Source: a virus. Taken from it: a DNA stretch of 50,355 nt. Below, piece after piece: positions 7,051 to 14,427 of the stretch. Under the pieces are notes generated by a model. The model was not told the DNA's origin. It saw only the letters and a program-made list of their open reading frames with translations, and did no database searches. A program made the translations under genes and the position numbers. The stretch spans positions 1-50,355 of IMG/VR virus record IMGVR_UViG_3300009176_000014. The stretch is one strand, 5' to 3'. Each line of letters begins with the position of its first letter. Position 1 is the stretch's first letter.

Positions 7051-8690
7051 TAAAAGTATTTTTACTTGCCATTTTAGCGTTGAATGGGATTCAGACCATT
7101 CAATCTTGTGCCCAATTCCCGCAGGACATATTAATAGCTGAAAGTAAATCTACGGTACATAAGAATTTCACGCCTAAGGAACTTGGTTCTAAGCTGGAAT
7201 TCTGGTTTGATAACAACCATATTGAAAATATGACTTCATCAGCTGGAAGACTTTATAGTCAAACTGATGAAACAGGTAATTATATTCGTCGCCATGCTAA
7301 TCAAGGAAAGCCATATATAAATCATTCTGGTATTGATGGTGATAAAGGTCATATAAGCTATGAGGGTGCAGAGGGGCTACGCTTAACAGGAGTTACAAAA
7401 TTTACTCATTCACAGGGAGAAATTTTTGTAGTAATGCGTAGGTTTTGTAATGCAACTGTAGGACTTACTAACAATCAATTTCTATTAGCTCAGACGGATT
7501 CAACGGCAGCAACGAACTACCTTATATTTTCTGATTTTGCTAATTCAAGTTCACAAAATAATTCTATCGGCATTAATAGTACCGTTGCAGGAACTTCAAA
7601 TATTGGGTATTGTTCAACAAAATCACTAAGTGATAAAAAGATAATTGTTAATATCCATTCTTCAGGCACTGCTTACACAATGGGGTTTGATGGTATACTA
7701 GGGCAGTCAATGACATGGAGCACATCAAATAATGGTGATTGGTTCAATGATATGACGGCTTCAAATCTATTCACTTTTGGATATAGAACATTATCTTCAG
7801 GAACATCTTATAGCGCTCATTATGAGTATGAAGTAATCTATTGCAATACTGAGCTTACCAGTGGCGAGCGTACGAAGGTAATGAACTACCTTAATACAAA
7901 ACATAATTGTTACACTACAATTAGTTATGCATTGGGAGTTATTTATCACGGCTCATCAAACTGTGGAGGTCAAAGCGTGACACTTCCTAACCGATTAAAA
8001 GTATCTTTACCAAAAGGATATATTCAAACTGGAACTAATGTTTTCTCAAATCTTCTTTTCGGAACAAATAATGAAGGTGATGGTGGAAGCTCTTCACAGT
8101 TTGGTTCAGAGTTATCTTTTACAGCAGCTCTATCAGAATATCTTAATCAAGATATTTACATGGAAAAACATGGGGTCGGAGGTTCCCGATTCTGTATCAT
8201 AGATGGATCTAACCCAGCTACATCTTCAACAAATTCATGGAATATCGGGGCTGGTGATCTATATCCGGTAATTCAAGGACACGCCGGAAATCTTCAAACA
8301 CGCCTTACATCAGTAAACGCAAGCAATAAATGCATTTATTTTATGATTGGAGGTGAGAATGATACTTTTTATACAGGGGATGCAAATGGATTTCAAACAA
8401 ATCTTGAAGCTGTAATAACTGGACTTAGCGCGCAAATGACTTCAATGTCAATGATGGTAATAACACAAATAAAAACCCTGCTTGGTGGATCTGGCAGCGG
8501 AACGCCTTTGCGGGTACCTGATGGAATTGTGACAGTTAGAGCTGCTGCGGTTAGTGTTGTGGCTAATCATCAACCGGGGGCTGTTCTATTGAACATGGCG
8601 ACTTATTCAGCAAATCCTGTACATTACGTAGATTTTCAACATGTATCAATCGGGCGAGATGCCTTTGAAGCTATAAGACCAAAACTATGA
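7041..8690 (+). CDS. Exported LamG-like and SGNH-like protein
   Basis: A 549-aa protein. Residues 1-23 form a signal peptide ending at a cysteine (IQSC), a weak lipobox. Residues 45-290 look like a concanavalin/LamG fold (KLEFWFDNN, then a GY-R-S beta series). Residues 335-549 resemble SASA/SGNH carbohydrate esterases: block II G380-G381, block III GGEND at 437-441 and the D531-x-x-H534 pair. The expected nucleophile motif G-Q-S-N is GTNN at 341-344, so the serine seems lost. It probably binds or trims a host surface glycan. Its stop overlaps the esterase start. Confidence 0.75.
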   Translation: MRIIKVFLLAILALNGIQTIQSCAQFPQDILIAESKSTVHKNFTPKELGSKLEFWFDNNHIENMTSSAGRLYSQTDETGNYIRRHANQGKPYINHSGIDGDKGHISYEGAEGLRLTGVTKFTHSQGEIFVVMRRFCNATVGLTNNQFLLAQTDSTAATNYLIFSDFANSSSQNNSIGINSTVAGTSNIGYCSTKSLSDKKIIVNIHSSGTAYTMGFDGILGQSMTWSTSNNGDWFNDMTASNLFTFGYRTLSSGTSYSAHYEYEVIYCNTELTSGERTKVMNYLNTKHNCYTTISYALGVIYHGSSNCGGQSVTLPNRLKVSLPKGYIQTGTNVFSNLLFGTNNEGDGGSSSQFGSELSFTAALSEYLNQDIYMEKHGVGGSRFCIIDGSNPATSSTNSWNIGAGDLYPVIQGHAGNLQTRLTSVNASNKCIYFMIGGENDTFYTGDANGFQTNLEAVITGLSAQMTSMSMMVITQIKTLLGGSGSGTPLRVPDGIVTVRAAAVSVVANHQPGAVLLNMATYSANPVHYVDFQHVSIGRDAFEAIRPKL

Positions 8691-9391
8691 AAAAACTACT
8701 CTTCTTACTCTTATTTCCTGTTCTCGCTTTCGGGCAGAGATATACTGAGCATCCATTACCGTCAAGTAAGCCATATACGCAAGTATTCGCATATACTGAT
8801 CATGTCCCAAATGGATTGTGTAAAATGCCTTTACTCATTGCGCTAACGGGTTTTGGTGAGAATCATCCAGGCGCACAGCTTTACGAAGTATTGAACCCCG
8901 GCATTGGCTCGCTTCTTAAACACAACATTTTACCGGTAGATAGCTTTGTCATTTTATTGCCTCAGAACACAAACTACAGTCATTTATACGATGTTGAAAG
9001 CCTTCACAAATTCGTTGAGTTCGCTAAGAAAAATTATAATGTGGATACCACACGGATTTACATAACGGGACTTTCAGGTGGGGCTATTTCACTTTATAAT
9101 TACCTTAGAAAATATTCATGTACCGCAGCTATCACTTGTGCCGGTAGCGGAACCGCAAAGAACATTTGCTATAACGCCACAACAAAAACGCCAATATGGG
9201 TATTCCATGGTGACGCAGATATGCGAGTTTTACCAGGGCATGATATAATTTTTGTTCGAGAATACAATAAATGCAACGTTAAGGAAAAAGCAGAATTGAC
9301 TATTTACCCTGGCATGGGGCATGATTGTTGGACGATTACATATTCCAACGACATGATTTACAGATGGCTATTATTTCACAAAGGAAAATGA
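8687..9391 (+). CDS. Exported alpha/beta-hydrolase (esterase type)
   Basis: A 234-aa protein with a clean signal peptide (residues 1-17, ending LAFGQ). It has an oxyanion-type segment (ALTGFGENHPG), the nucleophile elbow GLSGG with S130, an acid in HGDAD (D176 or D178) and a late histidine in GHDCW (H212). This triad order fits the LpqC/feruloyl-esterase-like family of polyesterases and deacylases. It is likely active on an O-acyl group of surface polysaccharide or on a lipid ester, in the periplasm or outside the cell. It is coupled to its neighbours by ATGA overlaps. Confidence 0.85.
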   Translation: MKKLLFLLLFPVLAFGQRYTEHPLPSSKPYTQVFAYTDHVPNGLCKMPLLIALTGFGENHPGAQLYEVLNPGIGSLLKHNILPVDSFVILLPQNTNYSHLYDVESLHKFVEFAKKNYNVDTTRIYITGLSGGAISLYNYLRKYSCTAAITCAGSGTAKNICYNATTKTPIWVFHGDADMRVLPGHDIIFVREYNKCNVKEKAELTIYPGMGHDCWTITYSNDMIYRWLLFHKGK

Positions 9392-9573
9392 CAGACAAAG
9401 CTACGGTTCGGCTTTTAGAAGATTTGGCTAAATCGGTCGATGTGCTTAAAATTGACAATGCAAAGAACAGTTTAAAGATTTCATTAGTAATTTGGATTAT
9501 GGGAGCAATACTTTTGGCGATTCTCCCGGCGTTTGGGTTTTTAATAGCTTTTTGGGTACAAAATGGAAAATGA
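9388..9573 (+). CDS. Small single-span membrane protein
   Basis: A 61-aa protein with a charged N-terminal helix followed by one long hydrophobic helix (about residues 32-57: VIWIMGAILLAILPAFGFLI). The ATG at 9388 overlaps the upstream TGA; a longer frame from 9325 would be internal to the esterase. It could be a holin, pinholin or anchor. It overlaps the PAS gene by 11 bases. Confidence 0.7.
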   Translation: MTDKATVRLLEDLAKSVDVLKIDNAKNSLKISLVIWIMGAILLAILPAFGFLIAFWVQNGK

Positions 9574-9973
9574 CATAAAGAACCGTCTGGCCGATTTGAA
9601 ATTAAAACTCGTAAACGGTGATCGTAATGTCTTCAAAGAAAAGATACTAGACCGAGCACCATGCATTATCACAGAGATGAAAACTGGCCTTATCCTATTT
9701 GCGTCAAACAAAGTGAATCACATTTTCGGTTATATTTACAATGAAATTGAGGGGTTGAATGTTAAAGACCTAATGCCTGAAACGTATCGTAAAAGGCACG
9801 ATGATAACTTGAAAGGTTACTCAGGATCGCCAAAGGTTAGGAACATGGGAACAACCGGAATGCCGCTTAAGGGCTTGAAGAAAGATGGAACTGAGTTTGA
9901 CATAAAGATAAGTCTCGAGCCATTCTTTGAAGATCAGACAGGATTTGTTTTGGCTACGTTGATGGAGATTTGA
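9563..9973 (+). CDS. PAS-domain protein
   Basis: A 136-aa protein, essentially one PAS domain after a 25-residue lead helix. The pattern is textbook: APCIITEMKTGLILFASNKV, then FGYIYNEIEGLNVKDLMPE, TYRKRHDDNLKGY, MGTTGMPLKGLKKDGTEFDI and a final strand TGFVLATLMEI. PAS folds sense redox state, light or small ligands and mediate protein contact. No kinase or DNA-binding domain is attached, so it must act through a partner. It sits among small membrane proteins upstream of the endolysin. Such stand-alone PAS proteins are not standard phage genes. Confidence 0.85.
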   Translation: MENDIKNRLADLKLKLVNGDRNVFKEKILDRAPCIITEMKTGLILFASNKVNHIFGYIYNEIEGLNVKDLMPETYRKRHDDNLKGYSGSPKVRNMGTTGMPLKGLKKDGTEFDIKISLEPFFEDQTGFVLATLMEI

Positions 9974-10000
9974 AACCTAAAAATAAGGTTTTGTAAAACC
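9973..10000 (+). terminator. Two overlapping short hairpins (weak terminator or attenuator)
   Basis: Directly after the PAS stop, AAACCT (9973-9978) can pair with AGGTTT (9986-9991). The same 3' arm, GGTTTT (9987-9992), can instead pair with AAAACC (9995-10000). The two folds are exclusive. The U-run is short, so full termination is unlikely. Confidence 0.35.
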
Positions 10001-10043
10001 AAGTAAAGGATTGCTTAAATTAGTGTATGATTAATACGCTATT

Positions 10044-10232
10044 TTGAGAGAGTCCATATTAACTTTAGGTATGTTGTTAGTAGCTTATCTGATAACTGTA
10101 AATGAGAATCAGAAAAGAACCATCAACAGATTAAAAGAAAGAAATGACTTTTTAGAACAAATAGCAAATGGAAGAGAACAAAATAAAGGAGGCAATGAAA
10201 CTCCTGGATTACCTGAGAAAGGAATCGAATAA
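10044..10232 (+). CDS. Small membrane protein with basic coiled tail
   Basis: Up to 62 aa from a TTG at 10044. It has one hydrophobic segment (TLGMLLVAYLITV) followed by a charged helical tail. An ATG at 10027 in another frame reads MINTLF and stops; a fifth T after 10042-10045 would join it as MINTLFLRESILTLG, so the real start may be 10027. An ATG at 10071 is a shorter alternative. Topology resembles an inner-membrane spanin or holin accessory, which is inference. Confidence 0.55.
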   Translation: MRESILTLGMLLVAYLITVNENQKRTINRLKERNDFLEQIANGREQNKGGNETPGLPEKGIE

Positions 10233-10368
10233 TGAGCATACAGAATTCAGAATAGTTGCTCATCCAGATGGCAAATGTTATATTCATGTATTAGGCAGAG
10301 ATTCAGAAACACTTGAATTCTATTCTGTACCCGAGAATCCGCCACAACCGCCTCCGGTTAAGCCATGA
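10168..10368 (+). CDS. Hypothetical small protein with proline tail
   Basis: A 66-aa protein starting inside the previous gene (65-base overlap in another frame) and preceded by an AGAACA-type weak leader. It is soluble, with a beta-rich centre (RIVAHPDGKCYIHVLGRD) and a proline-rich end (PENPPQPPPVKP). Its stop overlaps the next ATG. No family recognised. Confidence 0.6.
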   Translation: MEENKIKEAMKLLDYLRKESNNEHTEFRIVAHPDGKCYIHVLGRDSETLEFYSVPENPPQPPPVKP

Positions 10369-10772
10369 GAAAATGGGGAATATGGACAATAATGTTAGCT
10401 GTTTTTATAAATCGCTTTTGCACTATTTTGCCAAAAGGTATTTATATACATCCGTTTCCATTATTCGATAATTTCTACGTAAAGATTGAAGGTAAGCTTG
10501 TAGATATAGGGATAAATCTACAATCATATGCTTACTTCATGCTAAATCATATATCACTAATACTGATTTGGATATTTTGTATGTTCGAAATTCCAAAGTT
10601 CAGCTTATTATTTCGTGCTTTTTTGATTCTCGAAGTTCTTTCATTATTAGATTTTCTTATTAGATATGAACAACCAATTTTCAATTTCTGGTTATGGCCT
10701 GTAGAATTCACAGACATTAAGCTATTTTTATATGCAACTCTAATCATTTTATGGAAACGACAAACGCTTTAA
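10365..10772 (+). CDS. Polytopic membrane protein
   Basis: A 135-aa, very hydrophobic protein with likely helices near residues 5-25, 55-73, 78-95 and 113-130. It has no recognised family. It belongs to the row of small membrane proteins before the endolysin and is coupled to both neighbours by overlaps. It may contribute to lysis or membrane remodelling. Confidence 0.65.
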   Translation: MRKWGIWTIMLAVFINRFCTILPKGIYIHPFPLFDNFYVKIEGKLVDIGINLQSYAYFMLNHISLILIWIFCMFEIPKFSLLFRAFLILEVLSLLDFLIRYEQPIFNFWLWPVEFTDIKLFLYATLIILWKRQTL

Positions 10773-11008
10773 TCGGTCTGTTATGTATGATTGTTTTTGG
10801 AGTAGCTGCATGGTTGCTGCTTAAAGTTCATCGTCATGATAAACAAATTGAGATGCAGAATAATAGATTCGAATCATTATCAGCAACAATTATAGCTCAG
10901 AATGTGGAAATGAAAGCCAGTATTCTATTACTATCACAGAGATTTGATTTATTCGCTAAGACTGAAATTGATTCTATGAAGGAATTAATTCGTAACTTTA
11001 ATAAATGA
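10751..11008 (+). CDS. Membrane-anchored coiled-coil protein
   Basis: An 85-aa protein with one N-terminal hydrophobic helix (residues 6-25) followed by about 55 residues of amphipathic helix (HDKQIEMQNNRFESLSATII). This topology matches XhlA-like haemolysin or inner-membrane spanin subunits. It starts 22 bases inside the previous gene and ends in an ATGA overlap. Confidence 0.6.
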   Translation: METTNALIGLLCMIVFGVAAWLLLKVHRHDKQIEMQNNRFESLSATIIAQNVEMKASILLLSQRFDLFAKTEIDSMKELIRNFNK

Positions 11009-11448
11009 TAACAGCACTTATTTTAATCTGGATATTTATTGTAATCCCTGCATTCAACTATTACGATTACAAAACAACTTATAAAGGAGGCAAGCCAAAC
11101 TACCTGCTCTATTTCACAATACGCGGCATGCTGGCTATCATTCATGGTATCTTCATGTTAATGGTCAATCAGGATTCAAAAACCAATTACAGCGATTTAA
11201 CAGCATGGGAATTAACTGTAGTATGGGCACCATATCTTATTTTTCAGGTTACATCGTTCTGGCTTATTTACGAGCTCATTAGAAACGCTTGGACACATAG
11301 ATCATTATTTTACTATGATCATAAAGAACACGATTCTGGATTACTCGATCGGTTCTCAGCATGGGTCGGTCCGAACTTACATATTGTAATGAAGGCCTTA
11401 GCTTTAGCACTTTGTATTTTATCAGTTATTGTAATCTATCAACGATGA
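11005..11448 (+). CDS. Polytopic membrane protein
   Basis: A 147-aa protein with about four hydrophobic helices: residues 2-18, 33-52, 72-92 and 125-145. The loop between helices 3 and 4 is histidine and aspartate rich (YYDHKEHDSGLLDR). It is a candidate holin or exclusion protein by location only. No family recognised. Confidence 0.6.
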   Translation: MITALILIWIFIVIPAFNYYDYKTTYKGGKPNYLLYFTIRGMLAIIHGIFMLMVNQDSKTNYSDLTAWELTVVWAPYLIFQVTSFWLIYELIRNAWTHRSLFYYDHKEHDSGLLDRFSAWVGPNLHIVMKALALALCILSVIVIYQR

Positions 11449-11594
11449 AAATAACAGAGTTGGATAGAATCTATTATAAATGGCTATTGACTTTAAAAGG
11501 AAAAAATTTATTGCATGATTTTAATGCCGATATATGCGCTTATGCGTTGACTAAAATAATATGCGATAATCCTAATTACTATGATTATAACTAG
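11445..11594 (+). CDS. Hypothetical 49-aa protein
   Basis: The ATG at 11445 overlaps the upstream TGA. A longer frame from 11361 would be internal to the membrane protein. The product is soluble, begins MKITELDRIYYKWLLTLKG and ends in tyrosines and asparagines. It overlaps the endolysin start by 14 bases and so is probably translated with it. Confidence 0.6.
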   Translation: MKITELDRIYYKWLLTLKGKNLLHDFNADICAYALTKIICDNPNYYDYN

Positions 11595-12213
11595 GAAACT
11601 ATTCGGTGATTGCTTTCCACATGCCAGACCTTCGGGTGTTGATAAATACTATCCGTTTGTTCAAGAGTTATTCGATAAATATCAGATCAGCACGCCGCGA
11701 AGAATAGCGGCATTTACAAGCCAAATCGCGCATGAGTCAATGTCTCTGAGTAAAAACAAAGAGAATCTTAATTACACAAGCGCAGAAAGATTATTGAAAG
11801 TATTTCCGAAAGATTTTAAAGACTTGGCTGACGCACAAAATTATGTTCGTAATCCTGAAAAGATAGCGAATAGAGTTTATCAAAATACTGGTGGTAATGG
11901 CCCTGAATCGTCTGGCGATGGATGGAGATATTCCGGCAAAGGCCCTTTACAAATTACGTTAAAGGATAACTACATATGGATGGGCGGCATCATCAAACAA
12001 GATCTTTTAAATCATCCTGAGCTATTAGAAACACCTCAATACGGATTAGAGGCAGCTTGTGCCTATTGGCGCGAATGTGGCTTAAATAGACTTGCTGATA
12101 TTGATTATTTTGCGAAGATTACCAAAAAGATAAACACAGCTTCAGAAGGCGCACAACAAAGGATACAACGATGGGAAGAAAGTAAGAAGGCATTAGGAGT
12201 TGTGACAACATAA
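11581..12213 (+). CDS. Endolysin, glycoside hydrolase family 19 type
   Basis: A 210-aa lysozyme/chitinase-like protein that cuts the glycan strand of peptidoglycan at lysis. The catalytic pair is seen as H51-E52-S53 in QIAHES and E61 in ENLNYT. Then come the family blocks LLKVFPKDF, NRVYQNTGGNGPESSGDGW, YSGKGPLQITLKDNY and a C-terminal AYWRECGLN segment. There is no signal peptide, so release needs a holin. It lies after a row of membrane proteins and before a spanin-like gene, completing a lysis module. Confidence 0.92.
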   Translation: MIITRKLFGDCFPHARPSGVDKYYPFVQELFDKYQISTPRRIAAFTSQIAHESMSLSKNKENLNYTSAERLLKVFPKDFKDLADAQNYVRNPEKIANRVYQNTGGNGPESSGDGWRYSGKGPLQITLKDNYIWMGGIIKQDLLNHPELLETPQYGLEAACAYWRECGLNRLADIDYFAKITKKINTASEGAQQRIQRWEESKKALGVVTT

Positions 12214-12214
12214 A

Positions 12215-12257
12215 AAAGACCTGAAGTTAACGACTATTAATCGAACGACAGGCCTTT
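12215..12257. terminator. Hairpin at the endolysin end
   Basis: AAAGACCTG (12215-12223) pairs with CAGGCCTTT (12249-12257) with one A/C mismatch and a 25-base loop. On the minus strand it is followed by a six-base T run, and on + by TTTCT. It may end transcription from both sides of this convergent gene pair. Confidence 0.5.
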
Positions 12258-12303
12258 CTACTTAAACCATCCATCATTATGAAACCTCTCTGAAACAAAG
12301 ATA

Positions 12304-12338
12304 TAAAAAAAGCTTGATAGTTTTAGAGACCATCAAGC
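12304..12338 (-). terminator. Rho-independent terminator for the minus-strand gene
   Basis: Read on the minus strand, GCTTGAT (12338-12332) and ATCAAGC (12318-12312) form a stem followed at once by a run of Ts (complement of the As at 12305-12311). The stop codon of the minus-strand frame lies in the loop at 12323-12325. This supports a genuine leftward transcript here. Confidence 0.65.
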
Positions 12339-12591
12339 CAAAATGTTCTTTTATAGGCTAATTCCTTTAATTTTTTTGATGAAAATTGAAGATTCACTTC
12401 ATCAAAATAGATAGACCTGTCAGCCACTGCCAGATGTCCATCATAAACAAGATCAACTAAAGTAACGAATGAGTCGTAACCGTTGAAATTGCTGCGGATT
12501 GCTCCGTTTTTTCCTTCACAAATCCCAATGGCTGGTTAAGACCAATTGAGAAACTGAAGAGGATTGCGATAACATAAATTGTTTTCTTCAT
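12323..12591 (-). pseudogene. Small exported protein with a frame break
   Basis: On the minus strand the ATG at 12591 opens a clear signal peptide (MKKTIYVIAILFSFSIGLNQ), but this frame ends at 12457 after 44 residues. From 12535 the next frame stays open for 70 codons to 12323 (including GYDSFVTLVDLVYDGHLAVA) and ends in a terminator hairpin. One extra A near 12536 would fuse them into an 89-aa exported protein. It is either a recent frameshift or a sequencing error. The gene is convergent to the endolysin. Function is unknown. Confidence 0.55.
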
Positions 12592-12626
12592 AATTTTAAT
12601 TTTGTTTAAACAGAGACTAAAATACT

Positions 12627-13211
12627 ATGAAATACTGGAAAGAAATAGTAATCCTGATTTTAATTCTCTTAATCGGAGCATTTTATCTACTAAACACAGA
12701 GAAGTCAAACAGCGCTGAGCTAAAGATAATAGGCCTCGAATCAGACATTAAAATATTAACAGCCTCAGCGACACATTATAAGCTCATTACAGACAGCCTA
12801 AAAAACATCATACCAACTATCAAAGAAAAGCACATTGTTAACGAGGCGAAGGCAGACAAGCCAATTTTAAAGCTTAAAGAGCGAATTGCCGAAACAAGGC
12901 CTAAAGTCATGCTGGAAATTGATTCAATGGCAGTCGTTAAGGCTTTCGTTGGCGATCTTGATTCATTAAATCTGGCTCAGGAAAATAAGATCGAAGTTTT
13001 GAAAACAGATCACCTGGAAGATTTAAACGTGCTCAATGCCATTATAGAAAGCCAGGATTCAACCATATCAAAACAGGATTCTATAATCGTTAAGCAGGAT
13101 GAAGTAATCAAGGTTCAGGATAAGACTTTAAAGAAACGCAAGTTCGTTGGCAAGTTAAAGATTATCGGAATAGGAGTAGCTTTTATTGTGGGGCTGGCTA
13201 TTGGTCTATAA
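12627..13211 (+). CDS. Spanin-like membrane coiled-coil protein
   Basis: A 194-aa protein with an N-terminal membrane helix (residues 7-23) and a long charged helical middle rich in K, E, D and Q. Around residues 140-160 there is a short repeat (SQDSTISKQDSIIVKQDEVI). A second hydrophobic helix occupies the extreme C-terminus (KIIGIGVAFIVGLAIGL). It could bridge inner and outer membrane at the last step of lysis, as spanins do. The C-terminal helix is unusual for an inner-membrane spanin. It is convergent with, and overlaps, the leftward operon end by 14 bases. Confidence 0.65.
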   Translation: MKYWKEIVILILILLIGAFYLLNTEKSNSAELKIIGLESDIKILTASATHYKLITDSLKNIIPTIKEKHIVNEAKADKPILKLKERIAETRPKVMLEIDSMAVVKAFVGDLDSLNLAQENKIEVLKTDHLEDLNVLNAIIESQDSTISKQDSIIVKQDEVIKVQDKTLKKRKFVGKLKIIGIGVAFIVGLAIGL

Positions 13212-13455
13212 ATGGATTTTCTACTTCCAAACTTACCGGCGGCATTCCGCTTCCAGTAATTCGTAAATACATGCATCCAGTTTCTTGAATCATTTTTAGC
13301 TCATCTGCATTAAGAATCCATTTAGAAATAATTACTGGCATTCCTTCAGTGTCTATGCCTTTGAACACTTGCAAAGCATAGCATTGCTCGTCGGTCATAT
13401 CGGCAGGCTTACCAAATGTAAAATTTGCTTCTTTAAATTCAATTGCTGGCATCAT
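13198..13455 (-). CDS. Hypothetical protein, last gene of the leftward operon
   Basis: An 85-aa soluble protein with balanced composition (MPAIEFKEANFTFGKPADMT) and a C-terminal GSGMPPVSLEVENPF. It starts 17 bases inside the gene upstream of it. No family recognised. Confidence 0.7.
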   Translation of the reverse strand: MMPAIEFKEANFTFGKPADMTDEQCYALQVFKGIDTEGMPVIISKWILNADELKMIQETGCMYLRITGSGMPPVSLEVENPFIDQ

Positions 13456-13594
13456 AATCAGTAAGTTTAGGAAAAATTAATTTACCGCGTTCAATAAGTT
13501 CTGATCTTTTTTTAAGCAATCTTTTTGATGCCGGCTCACAGATGTATTCTAATGCCTCTCTTAAAAGCTCATAGATTTCTTTATCCTTTTTCAT
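13439..13594 (-). CDS. Hypothetical 51-aa basic protein
   Basis: A small frame with ATG at 13594 and TGA at 13439, product MKKDKEIYELLREALEYICE and on, mostly helical with a basic centre (SKRLLKKRSELIERGK). It overlaps the start of the following gene by 17 bases. The amphipathic and regular composition supports a real gene. Confidence 0.65.
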   Translation of the reverse strand: MKKDKEIYELLREALEYICEPASKRLLKKRSELIERGKLIFPKLTDYDASN

Positions 13595-13678
13595 TGCTAG
13601 TTTGTTGATTGGTCTTTAACTCTTTTTATTAGTTCAAATAGGTCACAGACTTTTCAACTAGACCGCTGAGGACAAGGT

Positions 13679-14215
13679 TTAGTTCTTTAACTTCTCTATT
13701 TCTTCAATCAAAGTTTGTCTTATGCTAAAATTAGAAGGGAGTTGCTTAACAATATCCAGACATTTAATAATTGTATCTTTGCAACCCAAGTAATATGCGT
13801 TATCAATTGCATTAAAATCCTCATCGATAAGCCTTTTCAATTGTTCTTTCGGTTCCTCTTCTTTAGCAAGCTTTACAATGCAGGTATTTGGTGATTTGAA
13901 AAACTTATTCTTATAGAAATAGTCCTCGCTTTCATCTGAGTATTCATAACAATGTCCATTTATGTGATCCTTTTCAAGCCATCCACAAAATGAGCATTTT
14001 TTATTCACTTCATATTCAAATCCCTCTACCTGGAATATGTCACCTCCTTGAAGAAATTGATCACAGTCGCTTCCTGTTTTAACTTTATAGAAATCACCCA
14101 TTATAGAATATACAATTCCTTTCAGTATTTCAGGATTACGAATTTCTACATTAATGCCATCAATAACAGCACTGAACACATTAGGTTCGGAGAATAGGAT
14201 AGATAGAGTTTTCAT
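13679..14215 (-). CDS. Hypothetical protein with a cysteine/histidine site
   Basis: A 178-aa protein. Residues near 73-90 hold C-x2-C and nearby H-x3-H-C (CSFCGWLEKDHINGHCYEY), a plausible zinc-binding knuckle. The C-terminus is helical and may be a dimerisation element. It sits in a row of small cysteine-rich proteins. Function unknown. Confidence 0.7.
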   Translation of the reverse strand: MKTLSILFSEPNVFSAVIDGINVEIRNPEILKGIVYSIMGDFYKVKTGSDCDQFLQGGDIFQVEGFEYEVNKKCSFCGWLEKDHINGHCYEYSDESEDYFYKNKFFKSPNTCIVKLAKEEEPKEQLKRLIDEDFNAIDNAYYLGCKDTIIKCLDIVKQLPSNFSIRQTLIEEIEKLKN

Positions 14216-14218
14216 TTC

Positions 14219-14425
14219 TTAAGATTTAAGTTTTGCGGCTTTCTTTGCCCATGTAAGCATATCTTTGCATTGTGGGCATGTTATGGGCTTATTTGTTGGC
14301 TTAGATTCAAAATCTTCATCTGCCAATCCACAAGCAGCGGTATCATAAGCTCCTTCAAGATGTACTTTACCAATTTCACTTTGATCCGCCCATTTACCGT
14401 TTGTTTTTGTTATCTCGTATTTCAT
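14219..14425 (-). CDS. Small zinc-knuckle protein
   Basis: A 68-aa protein with a C-terminal CPQC motif and one more cysteine upstream (TAACGLADEDF). It lies three bases before the next gene of the operon. The pattern, including ITCPQCKDMLTW, resembles short zinc proteins frequent in Bacteroidetes phages. Role unknown. Confidence 0.7.
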   Translation of the reverse strand: MKYEITKTNGKWADQSEIGKVHLEGAYDTAACGLADEDFESKPTNKPITCPQCKDMLTWAKKAAKLKS

Positions 14426-14427
14426 GG

